A stretch of 64,000 bases of DNA from Trichococcus shcherbakoviae. Lineage in GTDB: Bacteria > Bacillota > Bacilli > Lactobacillales > Aerococcaceae. Within the stretch, counting starts at the first letter, position 1. The number at the start of each line of letters is the position of its first letter. Below, piece by piece: positions 30,376-38,548 of this stretch. Position numbers and translations under genes: made by a program. The notes beneath the pieces were generated by a model that saw nothing but the letters and a program-made list of their open reading frames with translations, was not told the origin of the DNA and did no database searches. The DNA is taken from positions 2,716,501-2,780,500 of the forward strand of contig NZ_OY762653.1 of the NCBI RefSeq assembly GCF_963666195.1. Direction: 5' to 3'.

Positions 30376-32214
30376 ATGGAATTTAGAAAAGATATTCGTA
30401 ATGTTGCAATCATCGCCCACGTCGACCATGGTAAAACAACATTAGTAGATGAATTGTTGAAACAATCGGATACATTGAACGCTAGAACTGAACTTATGGA
30501 ACGCGCAATGGACTCCAACGATCTTGAAAAAGAACGCGGAATTACGATCTTGGCGAAGAATACAGCTGTACAATACAAAGGTACGCGCATCAACATCATG
30601 GATACGCCAGGACACGCGGATTTCGGTGGAGAAGTAGAACGTATCATGCGTATGGTTGATGGTGTAGTACTTGTTGTCGATGCTTACGAAGGTACGATGC
30701 CGCAAACGCGTTTCGTATTGAAAAAAGCCTTGGAGCAAAAACTGATTCCTATCGTCGTTGTAAACAAAATCGACAAACCGACTGCCAGACCTGCTGAAGT
30801 CGTGGATGAAGTTCTGGAATTATTCATCGAATTGGGCGCTGATGACGAACAATTGGAATTCCCGGTTGTCTATGCTTCTGCAATGCACGGTACTTCAAGC
30901 ATGTCAGATGATCCAACTGAACAAGAAGATACAATGGATAACGTTTTTGATGCAATCATCGAACACATTCCAGCTCCAATCGACAACTCTGCTGAACCAT
31001 TGCAATTCCAAGTAGCTTTACTTGACTACAGTGACTTTGTTGGCCGTATCGGTATCGGACGCGTATTCCGTGGCACAATCAAAGTTGGGGATCAAGTATC
31101 TTTACTTAAATTGGACGGTTCATTCAAGAATTTCCGTGTATCAAAACTGTTCGGCTACTTTGGTTTGGACCGTATCGAAATCGAAGAAGCAAAAGCGGGC
31201 GATTTGATTGCCATTTCCGGTATGGAAGATATCTTTGTTGGTGAAACAGTGACTCCTGTCGACCACCGTGATGCCTTGCCGGTTCTGCATATCGACGAGC
31301 CTACACTGCAAATGACTTTCCTTACAAACAACTCTCCTTTCGCAGGTCGTGAAGGTAAATGGGTCACTTCCCGCAAAATCGAAGAGCGTTTGATGAAACA
31401 ATTGCACACTGACGTATCTTTGCGTGTTGATCCTACCGACTCTCCTGATGCTTGGATCGTTTCTGGACGTGGCGAATTGCATTTGTCCATCCTGATTGAA
31501 AACATGCGTCGTGAAGGCTACGAATTACAAGTATCCCGTCCAGAAGTTATCATCAGAGAAGTTGATGGCGTAAGATGCGAGCCGTTTGAACGTGTTCAGA
31601 TCGACACCCCTGAGGAATACATGGGTTCCGTAATCGAAACAATCAGCCAACGCAAAGCTGAAATGCAGGATATGCAAAACAGCGGAAATGGTCAAGTCCG
31701 TATCATCTTCCTTGTTCCATCACGTGGACTGATCGGTTACTCTACTGAGTTCTTATCCATTACACGCGGTTATGGCATCATGGCTCATACGTTTGAAGCG
31801 TACTTACCAGAGTTGCCAGGAAAAATCGGCGGACGCAGCAAAGGCGCGCTTGTCTCTACTGAAACAGGCAAAACAACAACTTACGGCATCATGGGCGTAG
31901 AGGATCGTGGTACGATCTTCATCGAACCTGGTGTGGAAATCTACGAAGGTATGGTTGTCGGCGAAAATGCCCGCGACACAGATATCGCTGTCAACATCAC
32001 AAGAGCGAAACAAATGACGAATATCCGTTCTGCAAACAAAGATTCTACAAACGTGATCAAACGTCCACGCACATTGACGCTGGAAGAATCTCTTGAATTC
32101 ATGGGAGAAGATGAGTATTGCGAAGTGACACCTGTAAGTGTTCGTCTGCGTAAACAAATCCTGGATAAAAATGAGCGCGAAAAAGCTGCAAAACGCAAGA
32201 AAAAAGCAGAATAA
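30376..32214 (+). CDS. typA: Ribosome-associated translational GTPase TypA/BipA
   Basis: 612-residue GTPase of the EF-G/LepA superfamily that aids ribosome assembly and stress adaptation. G1 is AHVDHGKTTL near residue 18, the switch region is RGITILAKNTA, G3 is DTPGHADFGGE, G4 is VVNKIDKP; the TypA-specific C-terminal domain has GRSKGALVSTETGKTTTYGI at its centre. GGAGG precedes the ATG. Monocistronic with its own terminator. Confidence 0.96.
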   Translation: MEFRKDIRNVAIIAHVDHGKTTLVDELLKQSDTLNARTELMERAMDSNDLEKERGITILAKNTAVQYKGTRINIMDTPGHADFGGEVERIMRMVDGVVLVVDAYEGTMPQTRFVLKKALEQKLIPIVVVNKIDKPTARPAEVVDEVLELFIELGADDEQLEFPVVYASAMHGTSSMSDDPTEQEDTMDNVFDAIIEHIPAPIDNSAEPLQFQVALLDYSDFVGRIGIGRVFRGTIKVGDQVSLLKLDGSFKNFRVSKLFGYFGLDRIEIEEAKAGDLIAISGMEDIFVGETVTPVDHRDALPVLHIDEPTLQMTFLTNNSPFAGREGKWVTSRKIEERLMKQLHTDVSLRVDPTDSPDAWIVSGRGELHLSILIENMRREGYELQVSRPEVIIREVDGVRCEPFERVQIDTPEEYMGSVIETISQRKAEMQDMQNSGNGQVRIIFLVPSRGLIGYSTEFLSITRGYGIMAHTFEAYLPELPGKIGGRSKGALVSTETGKTTTYGIMGVEDRGTIFIEPGVEIYEGMVVGENARDTDIAVNITRAKQMTNIRSANKDSTNVIKRPRTLTLEESLEFMGEDEYCEVTPVSVRLRKQILDKNEREKAAKRKKKAE

Positions 32215-32232
32215 TCCGAAAGCAAGTTCTGG

Positions 32233-32269
32233 AAAAGGGTCCTTGGCAATCATTGCCTCGGGCCTTTTT
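32233..32269 (+). terminator. Terminator of typA
   Basis: AAAAGGGTCC, then GGCA/TGCC inner arms, then GGGCCTTTTT; stem with minor mismatches ending in a T run. Confidence 0.8.
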
Positions 32270-32431
32270 CTCTTCATTAGGCTGGAATCCGCTTGGGGAA
32301 GAATGGCGGTATGCGCCGGCCTGATTGTTTGGTATAATAGACTGGAAAGATCGTACAATTTTTGTATCAACCGCAAGGAATGCGGAGTAATTCAAGATAG
32401 AATGAAGTAACTTTTGAGGGGAGGAATTAAT

Positions 32432-32731
32432 ATGGATAGCATCAACAAAACGACTGCCTTGGAAATCTTGATGCAGGATGCTGAAAAGATCTACAAATTA
32501 ATCAATAGCCAAAAAGAACACCTCTGCTTTGCGAACTGTCCAGCCTTTGAGGATGTGGTGGATACGCAAATGTACGGATTCTCCCGTGAAGTCGAGTATG
32601 CTGTAAAATTGGGAATCATCTCGAAAGAAGAGGGACACAAAATATTGAGTGATTTGGAAGCTTCCTTGAACGCCATGTACACGAACTATTTTGATCAATC
32701 GAAAAACGATTCCGCCGACAAAGGGGTTTAG
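32432..32731 (+). CDS. ylaN: YlaN-family protein (UPF0358)
   Basis: 99-residue helical protein of the YlaN (DUF1507/UPF0358) family. Family core seen: MQDAEKIYKLINSQKEHL, CPAFEDVVDTQMYGFSREVE and AVKLGIISKEEG. In Bacillus and Staphylococcus YlaN has been linked to iron homeostasis through Fur; whether that holds here is unknown. GGGGAGG precedes the ATG at 32432. It lies eight bases before ftsW, the same order as ylaN-ftsW in Bacillus subtilis. An extended -10 (TGGTATAAT) is at 32330-32338. Confidence 0.9.
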   Translation: MDSINKTTALEILMQDAEKIYKLINSQKEHLCFANCPAFEDVVDTQMYGFSREVEYAVKLGIISKEEGHKILSDLEASLNAMYTNYFDQSKNDSADKGV

Positions 32732-32739
32732 TTATCTAC

Positions 32740-33909
32740 ATGATTAAAAATGCAATCAAGAAAAAATTCTCCTATATGGATTGGCGTCTTCTGATTCCAT
32801 ACATCATCCTGTCGGGTTTCGGCATACTGATGGTCTACAGTTCCAGCAGTTACCGCGCCATGACGGATTACAATAATTCAGAACACTTCTTTTACAGGCA
32901 AATGTTATTCGCTGTCCTGGGTCTGTTCGGTGCGCTGTTCGTTTCATTTCTCTCAAAACGTCTGTTCAAAAATGAAAAGCTGCTGATGTTTGTTTTGTAT
33001 ATTCTTTTCGGTATCTTGGCTTATCTTTTGCTTTGGCCGGGTACGGCAACGAAAGGGGCGCGCGGCTGGATCTACTTCGGATCTTTCGGATTACAACCCG
33101 CCGAGTTCATGAAATTGAACCTGATCCTTTACTTGTCCTTGATCATTTCCAAACACCAGTCCCACATCAATGATGGTTTTTACGATACGATGAAGAAACC
33201 GCTCCTGTTAACGGCAGCAGCAGTTGCGATGGTATTCGTGCAGCCCGATCTCGGCGGGGCTGCCATCATTGCTTTCATCTGCCTCGTGCTGTTCCTTCAC
33301 AGTGGTGTCAAGGTCAAGTATGGAGTAATGATTTTTGGGGCAATCGGTGTGATCTATGGTCTGATTATCGTCATGGTGAAAACATTCGGGCGCAGCATCC
33401 CTTTCTTCCATTCCTATCAGATGGAACGGATCACATCATTCATCGATCCGTTCGCCGACATACAGGATTCCGGTTACCAAGTGGTGAATTCGTACTACGC
33501 TTTAAGCAGGGGGGGCCTTTTCGGTGTAGGCATCGGTGAAAGCATCCAAAAGTCCGGCTATCTGCCGGAACCCCACACCGATTTCATCTTGTCCATCATC
33601 GGGGAAGAGTTGGGTCTAGTGGGTGTCGCATTCGTTTTGGTGCTGTTTTTCTATATGGTCTATCGTATTTTTAAGGATGCAATCAAAATCAAAGATCCGT
33701 TTGCCCAACTGGTCTGTATCGGAATCGGCACTATGTTCCTGGTCCAGGGAGTAATCAATGTTGGTGGTGCAACCGGTCTGATGCCATTGACCGGGGTCAC
33801 TTTCCCGTTCGTGAGCTACGGAGGATCGAGCCTGTTGGTATCCGCTGTTTCGATCGGCATAGTCAACAATATGTACATCAACGATCAGATTTCCAAACAA
33901 CCAAAATAA
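32740..33909 (+). CDS. ftsW: Septal peptidoglycan polymerase FtsW
   Basis: 389-residue SEDS-family protein with about ten membrane spans. Seen: GILMVYSSSSYRA near the N-terminus, the catalytic-loop region with QPDLGGAAIIAF near 168, YQVVNSYYALSRGGLFGVGI, and EPHTDFILSIIGEELGLVG, followed by LPLTGVTFPF-type PLTGVTFPFVSYGGSSL. SEDS proteins polymerise glycan strands with a partner class B PBP. FtsW rather than RodA is favoured by the ylaN neighbour. Strong terminator follows. Confidence 0.92.
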   Translation: MIKNAIKKKFSYMDWRLLIPYIILSGFGILMVYSSSSYRAMTDYNNSEHFFYRQMLFAVLGLFGALFVSFLSKRLFKNEKLLMFVLYILFGILAYLLLWPGTATKGARGWIYFGSFGLQPAEFMKLNLILYLSLIISKHQSHINDGFYDTMKKPLLLTAAAVAMVFVQPDLGGAAIIAFICLVLFLHSGVKVKYGVMIFGAIGVIYGLIIVMVKTFGRSIPFFHSYQMERITSFIDPFADIQDSGYQVVNSYYALSRGGLFGVGIGESIQKSGYLPEPHTDFILSIIGEELGLVGVAFVLVLFFYMVYRIFKDAIKIKDPFAQLVCIGIGTMFLVQGVINVGGATGLMPLTGVTFPFVSYGGSSLLVSAVSIGIVNNMYINDQISKQPK

Positions 33910-33914
33910 ACAGG

Positions 33915-33945
33915 AAAAAGAGCCGGGAATCCGGCTCTTTTTTTG
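33915..33945 (+). terminator. Terminator of ylaN-ftsW
   Basis: AAAAAGAGCCGG (33915-33926) pairs with CCGGCTCTTTTT (33931-33942), then T run. Confidence 0.9.
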
Positions 33946-34093
33946 AATGGTGGCTTCGATTCCGCAACCAGCGGATGCCTCGGAGCAGCAGTTGCCGGAA
34001 AGCTTTTCGTATCGAACAAAAATAGAGTATAATAAGATTTATCGTGGTAATCGTGCCATCTTGAACGTTCAGAAATCACAAGGAGGGATAGGG

Positions 34094-35137
34094 ATGAAAT
34101 TTTCCATCAAAGTAGTATCACTTTTCATTTTGTTCACTTTCATAGCCTATACACTCCCTCTCTATGTGGATAACGGGGATCAAACAAGACCGCCTGCAAG
34201 CGTTGTGAGGAACGAGCAAGCATCCATTGATGAAAATGAAGGGTATCCTTTGCCTGTGACGGGTTATGAATCCTACATCGGTCAGCCCATTGCTGCCTAC
34301 ACGGCCAAACACGGGGATCCGATACGCGTAGGCAAAGCCTATGGAGACAGCGAATGGTGGATATTCGGAACAAATGCAACTGACTACATCCAAATAGGCG
34401 TCAAGGATGATATCATCCGCTCCCTGTATATTTTGGGAAACAAAATCGAAACGGGCATGTACACAATCGGCATGACGCAGGAAAATGTACTCGATGAGGG
34501 TTACCTGGCAAGGGATTTTCAACTTACTGTCGGTGATACGCCGTATGAACTGGCATTGTCCAAAAAACAAAAAAAATTAGCGCCATTGATTCAGTTCGAG
34601 AATGACAGCTTTGTGATTTTGCTGTTTGACGACGTGACAGAAACGGTTTATGGGATGTACTTCCTTTCGAATGAGGCGCTGCTGGATTTGGAATATTATT
34701 CCATCGTTTCAGACGAATCCTATGAAGTCGGACGTGATGACTGGGAACGAAGCGTTGCTGCGGATGAAGAAAATGTACTGCAAATCAAAAGCATTTTAGC
34801 TTTACTGCGCGAACGCAGAGGCTTGACTATGTTCCAGGAATCCGAAGAGTTGCTTACGGCTACAGGCGAGCTTATGCCGAGTGAAGCAGGAATCAATGAT
34901 TTTACCGCGGCCTTCACTTTATCGGATCAACGCATCGAGAAAAAATTAGCGGAAGTTGCCCCGGATACGCGGACGGCCTTTGTTTTTGATGACGATGTCT
35001 ACAGTGTTCCTGCGCTCTTCCTGAAGGTGCTGCAAGAGGATAACGTGATATTTGATGACTATCTGACGCGCTACGCCGTCGCGGGCAATGAGCATTACCA
35101 ATTGATCCTTTTGAGCGAGCAGCCGATAGAACCATAA
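34094..35137 (+). CDS. CAP-associated domain protein (YlbC-like), CAP domain degenerate
   Basis: 347-residue protein with an N-terminal membrane anchor or signal (FSIKVVSLFILFTFIAYTLP), then a CAP-associated N-terminal domain (YIGQPIAAYTAKHGDPIRVG, a WWIFG motif and IQIGVKDDIIRSLYI). The remaining 130 residues align in position with the CAP/SCP domain of Bacillus YlbC (LALLRERRGLT) but lack the usual His and Glu motifs, so that part is either degenerate or very divergent. AAGGAGGG precedes the ATG. It sits upstream of ylbF-ylbG as in Bacillus. Function unknown; extracytoplasmic location inferred. Confidence 0.72.
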   Translation: MKFSIKVVSLFILFTFIAYTLPLYVDNGDQTRPPASVVRNEQASIDENEGYPLPVTGYESYIGQPIAAYTAKHGDPIRVGKAYGDSEWWIFGTNATDYIQIGVKDDIIRSLYILGNKIETGMYTIGMTQENVLDEGYLARDFQLTVGDTPYELALSKKQKKLAPLIQFENDSFVILLFDDVTETVYGMYFLSNEALLDLEYYSIVSDESYEVGRDDWERSVAADEENVLQIKSILALLRERRGLTMFQESEELLTATGELMPSEAGINDFTAAFTLSDQRIEKKLAEVAPDTRTAFVFDDDVYSVPALFLKVLQEDNVIFDDYLTRYAVAGNEHYQLILLSEQPIEP

Positions 35138-35215
35138 AAAACGGTTGAGTCGCCCGTCGTTTCAAGCTATACTAAAAAGTAGACATCATCAACACATACG
35201 AGGCAGGGGAATAAG

Positions 35216-35659
35216 ATGATCATCAATGAAGCGTACTTTGCGTTGGAAGACCAAACATTCCGGCTTGTGGAAGCAATCTGCAGCGGAGAAACTATGTCAT
35301 CTTATAAGGAAGCAAAGCGTCTTCTGGCAAAAAATGAAGAGGCCAACGCTAAGATAAGGGCATTCAATGAAGCAAAAGAGGCATACGAACGGGTCGAAGC
35401 CTACCCTGAATTTGCACCGGATTATGCGGAAATCAAACAACGCGTTTACCAGGCGAAGCGGATCATGGATTTGGATGAATCCGTCTATCGCTTTCGGACA
35501 GCGGAACGTGAATTGCAACTGCTTTTGGACAAGGTTTCCGAGCGATTGGCGCATGCCATTTCACCGAATATATTGGTTTCTGCAGGGGACCCATTTTTTC
35601 AATCAGGAGAATCAAACATGCCTGCAGCTTGCCAGATACATATTTCCAGTAGGGGGTAA
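35216..35659 (+). CDS. ylbF: YlbF-family regulator
   Basis: 147-residue all-helical protein of the YlbF/YmcA (DUF964) family. In Bacillus, YlbF with YmcA and YaaT forms the Y-complex that modulates RNase Y and affects competence, biofilm and sporulation. Core seen: EEANAKIRAFNEAKEAYERV and LDESVYRFRTAERELQLLLD. The C-terminal tail carries two residues of Cys-free but Ser/Pro-rich sequence ending HISSRG, and no Cys pair is obvious beyond a single Cys near the end. AGGCAGGGG precedes the ATG. Four bases separate it from ylbG. Confidence 0.87.
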   Translation: MIINEAYFALEDQTFRLVEAICSGETMSSYKEAKRLLAKNEEANAKIRAFNEAKEAYERVEAYPEFAPDYAEIKQRVYQAKRIMDLDESVYRFRTAERELQLLLDKVSERLAHAISPNILVSAGDPFFQSGESNMPAACQIHISSRG

Positions 35660-35663
35660 ACAT

Positions 35664-35984
35664 ATGAGTTTAGAAGTGACCAAAAGGCAGGGCATCGTCG
35701 TCTGGGTCTATACCTTGAGACAGATCAAAAATTTGAAAAGATACGGCTATATCCATTATGTTTCCAACAGAATGAAGTATGTCTTATTGTACGTCGACCA
35801 AGAAGAGGCACAGGCTACAGCAGAAAAATTGAACAGTCTGCATTTTGTCAGGAAAGTGGAATTGTCGCATCGTCCTGAAATCGACATGACCCTGAAGAAT
35901 GCTCTTCCTGACAGGAAAGATCGCAGTAATCCTGAATCGGAATACAACGTATCCGCTTTTGAAACGAAGACATATTCTTTTTAG
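35664..35984 (+). CDS. ylbG: YlbG-family protein (UPF0298)
   Basis: 106-residue protein of the YlbG/UPF0298 family, beginning MSLEVTKRQGIVVWVYTLRQ with IHYVSNRMKYVLLYVDQEEA typical of the family. Function unknown. The true start is the ATG at 35664 preceded by AGGGGG; the same frame is open further upstream inside ylbF but is not coding there. Position between ylbF and rsmD copies Bacillus gene order. Confidence 0.9.
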   Translation: MSLEVTKRQGIVVWVYTLRQIKNLKRYGYIHYVSNRMKYVLLYVDQEEAQATAEKLNSLHFVRKVELSHRPEIDMTLKNALPDRKDRSNPESEYNVSAFETKTYSF

Positions 35985-36028
35985 AATGTATATCGAAATA
36001 AAAAATATTTGTTTGTAGGTGAGGACAG

Positions 36029-36595
36029 ATGCGAGTTATCGCAGGAGAATACAAAGGACGCAGATTGAAAAGCGTTCCTGGCAGCAATACACGCCCAACG
36101 ACGGACAAGGTCAAAGAGTCCTTGTTCAATATCATCGGTCCGTTCTTTGATGGCGGAATCAGCTTGGATATGTTTGCAGGCAGCGGTGGCTTATCAATCG
36201 AAGCGGTTTCCCGCGGGATAGACAGAGCGGTGTTGTTCGAAAAGAACCGAAAAGCGCTTGATACGATCAAGGAAAACATCGCGGTCACAAAGGAAGCGGA
36301 GAAATTCACTATTTATGCAGGGGATGCGCGAAAAAATCTGCGTGTCTTTGCCTCGGAAAATCCGAATACGCAATTTTCTTTGGTCTTCCTTGATCCGCCG
36401 TATGCTGAAGAAAAGACAGTGGCTGACATCACTGAAATGATCGCTTTGCAGTTAGTCAACGAAGAAACCGTATTTGTTTGTGAAATGGCAAAGGAGAACA
36501 CGTTGCCTGAACAGATCGGCCCTTACGGAAAATGGAAGCGTGCCGTTTATGGGACCATCGCTATCGAAATGTTCGACTACTATCAGGAAGGGTGA
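36029..36595 (+). CDS. rsmD: 16S rRNA (guanine-N2)-methyltransferase RsmD
   Basis: 188-residue SAM-dependent methyltransferase modifying G966 (E. coli numbering) of 16S rRNA. Seen: MRVIAGEYKGRRL at the start, TRPTTDKVKESLFNI, SAM-binding LDMFAGSGGLSIEAVSRG, and catalytic LDPPYAEE near residue 121. TAGGTGAGGA precedes the ATG. Four bases separate its stop from the coaD start. Confidence 0.94.
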   Translation: MRVIAGEYKGRRLKSVPGSNTRPTTDKVKESLFNIIGPFFDGGISLDMFAGSGGLSIEAVSRGIDRAVLFEKNRKALDTIKENIAVTKEAEKFTIYAGDARKNLRVFASENPNTQFSLVFLDPPYAEEKTVADITEMIALQLVNEETVFVCEMAKENTLPEQIGPYGKWKRAVYGTIAIEMFDYYQEG

Positions 36596-36599
36596 TTCC

Positions 36600-37115
36600 A
36601 TGGGGAAAACAGCACTATTTGCAGGGAGTTTTGACCCTTTGACAAACGGGCACATCGATACGATCTCCCGTGCAGCCATTGTTTTCGACGAAATCGTCGT
36701 TGCGGTGTCGACCAATACATCCAAGCAATCATTATTTGACGGTGAGCAACGGATTCAGTTGGTTGCCGAAGCTTTGCGTGACTTTCCGAAGGTCCGGGTC
36801 ATCCGCCATACCGGTGGGCTTACAATCGAAATGGCAAGGGATGTCGGTGCCTGTGCGCTTTTGCGCGGGGTGCGAAACGTAAAGGACTTCGAGTATGAAC
36901 ACAGCATTGCCTCGATGAATAAGCTGCAGGCTCCCGATCTTGAGACGGTGATTCTCTTGTCTTCGGAAAACTATCGTTACCTCAGTTCCAGCCTAATCAA
37001 GGAAGTCGCGATGTTCGGCGGGGATGTATCCACCTTGGTGCCGGCCAACATCAACGCCGCTATCCTTCAGAAATTCAAGGATAGCGCGTTCAAGGGGAAA
37101 AAAATATCGGAATGA
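36600..37115 (+). CDS. coaD: Phosphopantetheine adenylyltransferase
   Basis: 171-residue nucleotidyltransferase forming dephospho-CoA from 4'-phosphopantetheine and ATP, the penultimate step of CoA synthesis. GSFDPLTNGHIDTI with the catalytic TxGH-type motif is near residues 9-20, and YRYLSSSLIKEVA near 125 is the second nucleotide motif. The ATG at 36600 lies after GGAAGGGTG and five bases from the rsmD stop. It complements panBCD elsewhere in the window. Confidence 0.95.
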   Translation: MGKTALFAGSFDPLTNGHIDTISRAAIVFDEIVVAVSTNTSKQSLFDGEQRIQLVAEALRDFPKVRVIRHTGGLTIEMARDVGACALLRGVRNVKDFEYEHSIASMNKLQAPDLETVILLSSENYRYLSSSLIKEVAMFGGDVSTLVPANINAAILQKFKDSAFKGKKISE

Positions 37116-37130
37116 ATCGAGCATGTGCAT

Positions 37131-37173
37131 AAGGTTGGGAGAGGAGCCGCTGGTTCTTGTCCCGACCTTTTTA
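37131..37173 (+). terminator. Terminator of the ylb-rsmD-coaD cluster
   Basis: AAGGTTGGGA (37131-37140) pairs with TCCCGACCTT with one wobble, followed by TTTTTATTTT. Confidence 0.75.
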
Positions 37174-37265
37174 TTTTGATGACCAGGTGGATAATTTTTT
37201 CGAATGGCTGAATGTTTCTGTGCCTTTTTGCGTATGTTTTCAGTGGATGCGAAAGGAGGGATAGT

Positions 37266-37958
37266 TTGGATGCTATTCGGGAATGGCTTGCTGGGCATAA
37301 ACGGGAAGTGATCAGATTTGCTGTTTTGTTTATGTTTCTCGCGGTATGTCTCTTTGGCTTGGGCAGATTGATATCCGGCAATACGGCAGAAACCGACACC
37401 GAGTCACTGCAGTTGGATGAAACTTATCTGGCGGCAAGCTCTGTTGAGTCTGATCAGACGCCAGTGCAGCCGCAAGAGTCGGGGCCGGCCCAGGAAATCA
37501 TCATTGTCGACATCAAGGGGGCCGTAAAAAATCCGGGTGTATACCAAGCTGAGGCTGATATGCGCGTCATTGACATAATTGATTTGGCGGGTGGCTTGAG
37601 TGAAACGGCTGATGCCGACACAGTGAATCTGTCCCAGCGCGTGACGGATCAGATGGTGATCTATATTCCTGCAGTCGGGGAAGCAGCCGAGCGGCCGATT
37701 GCGGTGCCGGAAAACAACCTGACCGAACAAGAAATCGGAAACGAGGAGGCCGGAACCGAGAAAGTGGACATCAATACGGCAGACGCGGTATTGCTGCAGA
37801 CATTGAATGGGATAGGTGGAAAAAAAGCTGCGCTCATCATCGCGTACCGTGAGGAGAACGGCTCTTTCCAGACGATCGAGGAAATAATGGAAGTTTCAGG
37901 AATCGGTGAAAAAACCTTCGAGGGGTTTAAAAATCTAATCACGGTCGGAGCAAAATAA
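37266..37958 (+). CDS. comEA: Late competence DNA receptor ComEA
   Basis: 230-residue membrane-anchored DNA-binding protein for natural transformation. One N-terminal membrane span (FAVLFMFLAVCLFGLGRLI), a linker, an SLBB domain (VDIKGAVKNPGVYQAEADMR), then a helix-hairpin-helix domain (VDINTADAVLLQTLNGIGGK, and VSGIGEKTFEGFKNL) that binds dsDNA. I start at the TTG at 37266 because AAAGGAGGG lies five bases upstream; the frame reaches further back but lacks a site. First gene of comEA-comEB-comEC. Confidence 0.93.
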   Translation: MDAIREWLAGHKREVIRFAVLFMFLAVCLFGLGRLISGNTAETDTESLQLDETYLAASSVESDQTPVQPQESGPAQEIIIVDIKGAVKNPGVYQAEADMRVIDIIDLAGGLSETADADTVNLSQRVTDQMVIYIPAVGEAAERPIAVPENNLTEQEIGNEEAGTEKVDINTADAVLLQTLNGIGGKKAALIIAYREENGSFQTIEEIMEVSGIGEKTFEGFKNLITVGAK

Positions 37959-38018
37959 AATTGAATCAAGGGAGCGGCTCTTGTATACTTAATTTTATAT
38001 ATGGATGGAGGTTACTGC

Positions 38019-38528
38019 ATGGAAAGAATTCCTTGGAATCAATATTTTATGGCACAAAGCGTGCTGCTCTCGCTGAGGAGCACTTGTAAACGCTTGGAGG
38101 TAGGGGCAACAATCGTCAGAGACAAACGCATCATAGCCGGAGGATACAACGGAAGTGTTTCCGGCGATGTCCACTGCATCGATGAGGGCTGCTATGTCGT
38201 GAACGGGCACTGTGTCCGCACTATCCACGCGGAAATGAATGCGATCCTGCAGTGCGCCAAATTCGGCGCTCAGACACAGGATGCGGAAATATATGTGACA
38301 CATTTCCCTTGCCTGCAATGCACAAAAATGATTCTGCAGGCCGGCATCAAGAAAATCTACTATTTGGAAGACTACCATAATGACTCCTACGCCGTCCATC
38401 TTTTGGATACAATGGACATTCCGTATGAACAAGTTCCCCTCGATCCGGATTATTTTTCTCAATTACTGAAACGAAAAGAACAACCAGATGATGACTCTGC
38501 TGCTTGTTGCGGTCATCATGACGACTGA
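38019..38528 (+). CDS. comEB: dCMP deaminase family protein ComEB
   Basis: 169-residue zinc-dependent deoxycytidylate deaminase-like protein. HAEMNAIL (zinc His and catalytic Glu) near residue 71 and the PCLQC zinc Cys pair near 96 are intact. The C-terminus is rich in Cys and His (CCGHHDD). Start at ATG 38019 preceded by GGAGG. In Bacillus comEB is dispensable for transformation though always in the com operon. Its TGA is immediately before or overlapping the comEC start region. Confidence 0.92.
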   Translation: MERIPWNQYFMAQSVLLSLRSTCKRLEVGATIVRDKRIIAGGYNGSVSGDVHCIDEGCYVVNGHCVRTIHAEMNAILQCAKFGAQTQDAEIYVTHFPCLQCTKMILQAGIKKIYYLEDYHNDSYAVHLLDTMDIPYEQVPLDPDYFSQLLKRKEQPDDDSAACCGHHDD

Positions 38529-38548
38529 CCATTAAAGGTTATCTGCTT

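Noticed and set aside
32138-32410. 90-codon frame overlapping the end of typA
   Set aside because: Spans the typA terminator and has no ribosome site; a chance frame.
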